DNA from: Erythroxylum novogranatense
Taxonomy: Eukaryota; Streptophyta; Magnoliopsida; Malpighiales; Erythroxylaceae
NCBI GenBank assembly: GCA_029891385.1
Contig: CM057235.1
Coordinates: 8,365,001 to 8,429,000, forward strand
Direction of reading: 5' to 3'
DNA length: 64,000 bases
This document shows positions 58,640 through 64,000 of the stretch, in pieces. Each line of letters starts with the position of its first letter. The stretch's first letter is position 1. Position numbers and translations under genes: made by a program. Under the pieces are notes generated by a model. It was not told where the DNA came from. It saw only the letters and a list, made by a program, of their open reading frames with translations, and searched no databases.

Positions 58640-60108
58640 GGAAAATCTGTTCCCGCTAGTAGTTCATCTGGAGAGTTAGTCTTCCGTACTAAGAGTGGCG
58701 ACTTATTCACTATATCCTCTAGAAGTTTAGCTATAGAGGAAACGATGTTGCAAGAAGGTATTCAAAAGCCTACACATGAGGGAAGAAGTATCACTATTTT
58801 AATTGGTGCGTTTGAACATGCTAGGACATTTCTCCAGAATCCAGACATCGAGGACTCATTTACCTTTACCGACTCACATGTCACATGGAATCAAATAAAA
58901 TAATTATATCCAGACCGTGTTCTAGAAATATGACATCTAAATTTAAGGAAAGGATTGATCCTTAGGGTTATGTATGAAAGAATATCTCTCAGGCCACAAA
59001 GGGATTTTACTTTTAGAAGTTTGAGGTACAATAAAGATTTATTTTCTTTTTATATTGATTTATATACACTAATTAGATAAATATTATTACATTATAGTAG
59101 TTTAAATTTTTTCTTCTTATTTCAGAATTTTTTTTTGGATTTTGGTATCGACGCCATCATACATAGAGTATGGGAGAGGCGAGCTTATACACATTATCGT
59201 GACTTTATTGGTGCGATACACAAGTTTAGTGTACGATCACCTTATATTTCAGAGCAAATATGGAGTTGTTGATAGGAGTATTGGAGAAGCCCTGAGGTAA
59301 TGTACATCTTAGGGCGTAACTCCACTAACAGACATGGAGGCTCAAGTGGAGAGAGTCTTCCCGTGTATACGGGAGGGTCAATAACCTACCACGAGCATGC
59401 ACAAAGACTTGTAAGTATCTAAACTTGACATGCATATTGTAAATGTTTTACTTTGTTGTATTATAGATAATGATAATGGTATAAACGTCTGGTGCCATAT
59501 ATGGCTGTGTTGAGTGATTTTATTTGTTCAACTGGGGGAAAATATCATAAAAATAGAGGAAACTTTGCAAAAAATTTTATAAAATGTAGTTCACTTCTAA
59601 CAATTTAGGTTAAATATGCAAGAAAAGTCTTTAGGTATGAGGCCTACACCTACTCAGCTGTTTTTGCACACTCCCACAAAGAAGCATGATGTCGAGACAT
59701 TCATCAACAATCAATGTAAAGAGCTGAATGTATGTTAAATTAATTCATTATTATTATTTCTTAATAATAATCTCTTACTAATTTAAACATTGCTTCCTAA
59801 TAGGACCAAATATAACAAACCATTCAGCAATAGTCTCATAAGGAACAACCTGTTGATTACACTCAGACGTATCTTGATGTTGTCAATGGTAGGGATCGTC
59901 GTGGACAGATATTCAGGAAAAGTTCATTTGTGAACACATGTTATTCGCAATCCTCTATATCCAGTACAGCAACATATAATAGACCAATGCAAACCAATGA
60001 AGTGACTAAGCTTCGGACCGCAGTGCAAACATTGATGGAGCAGATGGCTCAACTAATACAGGAGATGGAGCAATTGAAGAGGAGGGATAGTAGCTCAGAG
60101 CACTCGTG
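58640..60108 (+). pseudogene. CACTA second gene, Transposase_24 (Ptta/En/Spm) protein, decayed
   Basis: Coding islands are separated by AT-rich, intron-like gaps: 58640-58900 (SGELVFRTKSGDLFTISSRS), 59150-59412, 59630-59730 and 59805-60108. The second gives VWERRAYTHYRDFIGAIHK, YISEQIW and YTGGSITYHEHAQRL. The third gives PTPTQLFLHTPTKKHDVETF. This order matches Transposase_24 proteins encoded next to Tnp2. The last exon ends in a coiled coil (TAVQTLMEQMAQLIQEMEQL) and TGA at 60106. Stops occur in 58900-58905 and 59270. Related proteins of En/Spm bind subterminal repeats. Confidence 0.7.
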
Positions 60109-60202
60109 ATCAGCAGGACATTAAGATTGTTGTAGTCATTTGCATTCAATTACAAAGACTTATTATATACACTATAATGTTTTTATTGGATCGAAAAAAA
60201 CA

Positions 60203-62285
60203 TGTAAGATTTGGTTAAACAGTAGATTTCAAAACTTTTTTAGAAATCATAACACAACGGAAGTAAGATAACCAAATCAACATGTCAATCCATACATGAT
60301 AGGGTATAAGGATAATATTTAACATAAGAACAAAATGGTAGAAATATTATTGACTCCTTCGCTAAAACATTAACTCCTCGTTGTGCCATCCTAAACTCGC
60401 AAATATATCCTCTCCAGGGTGATGTATCCTCTTCTTCTTGTTATTGTTTCCTCTTCTCAATATTGTACCCTTAACCAATCTGATCTACCACTTGTTCTTC
60501 TTGGACAACTTAGTTAACAAGATCCTTTAATGGGAAAGGAGAAGAAAAATTTGGAGGAGATTTTTCTTAGAGGAAAGAAGCCAAAAATGAGACACTCCTT
60601 GTACAAATTTCAATTAACACATGCATGAAAGGAGAGAGAGTGCAAAAATGTAAGAACACCTCTCTTTTACCTTGTCAATTTCGGTTACGCATGAAAAGAA
60701 AGAAGAGGAAGAGCATCCAATGTATCACCCCTTTCTTTAATGAAACATAAAGAAGCCATTAAATGAGTCTCTTCTCATTTGTTTGAAGATGGCTATATGA
60801 AAAGACCAATAACCTAAAATGACTTGTCAATTTTGGTCTTAGTGATGAAAAAAGGAAAATCATTCATCAAATACACCTTGTTCATCTTTAATCAAATGAA
60901 TGCTAAAAAAGGTTACATTACCTACCATCATTAAAAGACAACCATTAAACCATTTAATGGTAAGATCATTACTCCATTTAATGATGATAATGCATAATAA
61001 ATACTACCTTTATTTAGCAATTCAATGGTAAATGTGCAGCTACACATTCAGCCATTAAAAATTGAAATTCCCTTTCATTTCTTTAAGAATTTTGTTTTAA
61101 TATAATTAATTAAATTAAACCAAAGTCTATCCCAATTCTAAATGTTCATTTGGGTTTCGAATTAACCATTAATTAATGCAAGCCCAACACCTAATCATGG
61201 GCTTTAAAACCTCAATTTATATTTCTTACTTGTCTTGATAACCTTCCTTGAAGCCAAGTGGGGAATCTTATTAGACTTAGATAATTCAAGTTCCAATAAT
61301 CCCAAACTTAATTTATTCTCATTAGAATTAATTCTAGCTTATTAGCTAAATGTCTTTCCACTAAAGACAATTAGTTGAACTGTTGAATTACCAAATATTA
61401 TGATAACACATATTTCAAATAATATGTCCAATTGCAAACCCTATTATAAACCTTATTACAGCCATCTGCACAACAAAGGATAAACTTACATTTTACCCTT
61501 ATGTTAGTTTTTCCTTCTAGATCTCTCATTTTACTTTATATGGTGATTAATATATATGATCTCATCTTGGTGTTAAGACTTGATGGGTAACTAGTCCCTC
61601 AAACTCTTGGCACCAATTTAATCACCAATCTCCATAAAATATCTAGAAATGATTATATCATTATAAACTCTTTATTTGAGTGAATGTTCCCTGATACATA
61701 TTTCAATTAATAATTCCAACATATAGACACCGGATTAATACTCTATAAAAATCCATTCCAATTATATCAAGAATTATAATGAACACATATGAGTTCACCA
61801 CTCATCAAGATTGTGGCCTATAATAAGCAAATGCTAAAATGTATGTCTTAAGACTAAAGTAATGACCTACTTTATTCTTGAAAATATATTTGATTTTAGA
61901 TTCATTTAATAATTCCATTATCGATAGTTGAATACTATCATAATATGAAACTCATCATTTCCTTGAAGTAAACTCTTTTACTTGCACGGAGACAAATCGC
62001 AACACTGCAATCTAAACCATAATCAAGCGACCAACTTGATTATTCAATTGTGAATCCATTATTTTAGATTCTTATAATATACATGTTTCCATACATCTCT
62101 ATGTATATGTATATTACTTACAAAAGAATCTCGATACCTTATGATTAGATATATAATGCTCATAAAAACCAAAAGCTTTTGTCTTATTAATAATAAATAT
62201 TTTCATTACAAAGCTATGGCGAAAAGATTAAGTTTCGTGTAAATACACTTGATTTTGAAGGCACTATATTTACATAACTCCAACA
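60203..62285 (-). repeat. 3' LTR of copia-3 (probable limits)
   Basis: On the minus strand an LTR starts TGTTGGAGTTATG at 62285, after the polypurine tract. The most likely end is CTTACA at 60203 (TGTAAGATTTGG in plus reading), giving 2083 bp with TG..CA ends. No ORF is present. The second LTR lies outside the window, so the left limit and the possible duplication AAACA cannot be verified. Confidence 0.55.
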
Positions 62286-62300
62286 ATCTCTCACTTGCCC
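62286..62300 (-). other. polypurine tract of copia-3
   Basis: The minus strand reads GGGCAAGTGAGAGAT directly before the LTR. This is the GGGCAAGTGGGAGA-type tract of many plant copia elements. Confidence 0.8.
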
Positions 62301-62359
62301 TAAAGTAAGTTTGACATATCCCTCATTCTCATCCCTGTTAGGTGACCCTCAAAAGTCTT

Positions 62360-62815
62360 TTAAGACAGCATCGTCGTAAACGGATCAGCAAGGCTTTGCT
62401 CTGTGGGATTCTTTACCACATCCACCTCACCACATTGTATTATCTCCCTTATGTGATGATACTTTCTCTCAATGTGTTTGGCAACTTTGTAGTTATGAGG
62501 TTCTTTATAATTAGCTATTGCCCCACTATTATCACAATAAAGTGAAATGGCTTTTTCTGCCTCTGGAACTACCTCCAAATCATTTAGGAACCTGCAAAGC
62601 CAGACTGCTTCCTTTTCTATTTCATATGCAGCAACATACTTAGCCTCTATAGTCGAATCAGCAATACAAGATTGTTTGACACTCCTCCAGACTCTAGCTC
62701 CACTTCCAAAAGTAAATATAGAATTAGAAGTTGATTTCCTTGAATCAACTTCTGATTGGAAATTAGAATCTATATATCCTAATGGAATAAGGTTACTTCC
62801 TAAGTAAACAAGCAT
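62360..62815 (-). pseudogene. copia-3 RNase H
   Basis: The open 151 codons contain GYIDSNFQSEVDSRKSTSN, where Asp is kept, and ADSTIEAKYVAAYE, where the usual EAEY has become EAKY. They continue with LYCDNSGAIANYKEP, KHIERKYHHIREIIQ and LADPFTTML at the C-terminus. The family differs from copia-1 and copia-2 (no IYCDNTSAI). A frameshift separates it from the RT part. Confidence 0.88.
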
Positions 62816-62859
62816 TAAGTTCTTCGTCCTATGAAGATACTTAAGTCTTAAATGCAGTC

Positions 62860-63700
62860 TAATGCACCATTCCTAGATTGGATTGAAATCTGTTTACCAG
62901 TTCCACTGTGTAATAGATATCTAGTCTAGTGCAAAGCATTGCATATATTAAATTTCCAACTGTCGATGCATATGGAATGTTACGCATACGTTCAACCTCC
63001 TCTTAAGTTTTAGGTGCTTGTTCCTTTGAAAGTTTGATTACATGTCTAGTAGGTGTGAATCTCCTCCAAGAATCTTGCATGGTGAACTTATTGAGCATAT
63101 TCTCAATGTAGGTTAATTGAGACAAGGCTAGCAGTTTGTTCTTATGATCCCTTATAAGTTTGATCCCTAGAATATAGTTAGCCACTCCCAAATCCTTCAT
63201 TAAAAATTGTTCGTTCAGCCATCCCTTAATCGTAGATAACATTCCCACATCATTCCCAATAATCAGAATATCATTAATATCTTACAAAAGTAACCTTGCC
63301 TTCTTGTATTCTTTTATAAACACAAGGCTCATCTAAATTTTGTATGAATTCATAGGTTTTGATAGACTTATCAAACCTAATATTCTAAGACCTAGATGCT
63401 TGCTTAAATCCATAAATGGACCTTGCTCAAGATCCCCATTAAGAAATGCGGTCTTGACATCCATTTTCTATATGTAATAATCAAAATAGGCTGGTATGAC
63501 CAAAAGAATCCTGATGGACTTAAGCATGGCAACCGGAGAAAAAGTCTCCTAATAGTCTATACCTTCTTTCTTAGTATAGCCCTTAGCTACCAGTCTCGCT
63601 TTAAAGGTCTCTACCTTTCCATCTGATCCTCTTTTCCTTTGATAGATCCATTTACTCCCTATGGCTTTTATACCTGGTGGTAGATCTACAAGGATCTAGA
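62860..63700 (-). pseudogene. copia-3 reverse transcriptase (broken)
   Basis: On the minus strand: FKARLVAKGYTKKEGIDY-like (about 63610-63550, ending in a stop), MDVKTAFLNGDLEQ (about 63464-63425), then a stop and the catalytic region near 63285-63270. There the usual Y-V-D-D is replaced by D-I-N-D in DILIIGNDVG context. 63248-63003 gives WLNEQFLMKDLGVANYILGI and LALSQLTYIENMLNKF. Several stops and shifts are present. Confidence 0.85.
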
Positions 63701-64000
63701 TTTCGTTAGCATACATGGAATCTATTTCTGCTTTAAGCCATTTTTCTACATCAACATCATTAATAGCTTATGTATACGGGATTCGTTTCTTCTTGGTCTG
63801 AGATGGAAATTAAGCTTTCTCCTAAACCTAGATACCTATCTGGCTGTCTCACAATGCTCCCATTATGTCTAGGCACTACTTGATGTTCATGTTGCTCTTC
63901 TGATTCAACTCTTGAATCCATTTTGACATCTTGTTCTGTCATATCCAAATCAACTCTTTGTTTAGATGAAATAGCTAACTCCTTTAACATTACTTCACTT
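63701..64000 (-). pseudogene. copia-3 region between integrase and reverse transcriptase
   Basis: 63990-63760 is open for 76 codons with an acidic stretch (ESEEQHEHQVVPRHNGSIVR, then QPDRYLG) typical of the hinge before the copia RT. It runs off toward the integrase at the right edge of the window. Confidence 0.75.

Noticed and set aside
1..64000. CRISPR array, bacterial operon or integrated bacterial virus
   Set aside because: No regularly spaced repeats with unique spacers and no ribosome-binding sites or dense gene packing. All coding signals are plant or plant transposon.

Overview
The window is plant nuclear DNA, most likely from a eudicot. It is dominated by layered LTR retrotransposons and holds only two ordinary host genes. 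The evidence for a plant is Sirevirus-type Ty1/copia elements, Tekay-like Ty3/gypsy chromoviruses, an En/Spm (CACTA) transposon with Tnp2 and Transposase_24 products, GT..AG introns, a plant prohibitin and a TAXIMIN peptide gene. Nothing bacterial, no CRISPR array and no rRNA or standard tRNA gene was seen. The species cannot be named from the sequence.

Layout: 1-8010 is a decayed Sirevirus (copia-1, + strand) whose 5' LTR is cut by the window edge. It interrupts the 3' LTR of a Ty3/gypsy remnant on the - strand (8011-13472). That remnant is itself split by a 3.9 kb solo LTR (8830-12759) with matching 5-bp target duplications. A cluster of tRNA-derived SINE-like units in head-to-head and tail-to-tail order follows (13473-14192). 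Next come a decayed + strand gypsy element carrying a 211-bp tandem duplication of its primer-binding site and gag start (14193-17669), a second SINE-like inverted cluster (17672-18243), a complete but dead 10.7 kb gypsy element on the - strand (18282-28958) and a LINE C-terminal fragment (28964-29300).

29300-36000 is the gene island. It holds a prohibitin gene (type II, PHB1-like, five coding exons, 290 aa) and, downstream, a TAXIMIN-type cysteine-rich peptide gene (two exons, 73 aa). Between them lies a 371-bp Mutator-like non-autonomous element with a 10-bp target duplication. A GC-rich 113-bp foldback lies upstream of the prohibitin.

From about 36005 a CACTA-like terminus starts. The CACTA genes appear at 54438-60108 (Tnp2, then a Transposase_24 protein). 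Between them sits a younger Sirevirus (copia-2, - strand, 39283-53833) flanked by GTTTT duplications. Copia-2 is itself split by two gypsy solo LTRs (42789-44773 and 50854-53818), each with its own duplication. From 60203 to the right edge lies part of a third copia element (- strand).

The insertion order can be read directly: CACTA is older than copia-2, which is older than the two solo LTRs. The most unusual signals are the SINE-like inverted dimers joined by AAAAGGCGCCTTTT-type palindromes, and short-palindrome cassettes inside several unrelated LTRs. One such word, AAGTCGACTT, occurs in clusters in both a copia and a gypsy LTR.
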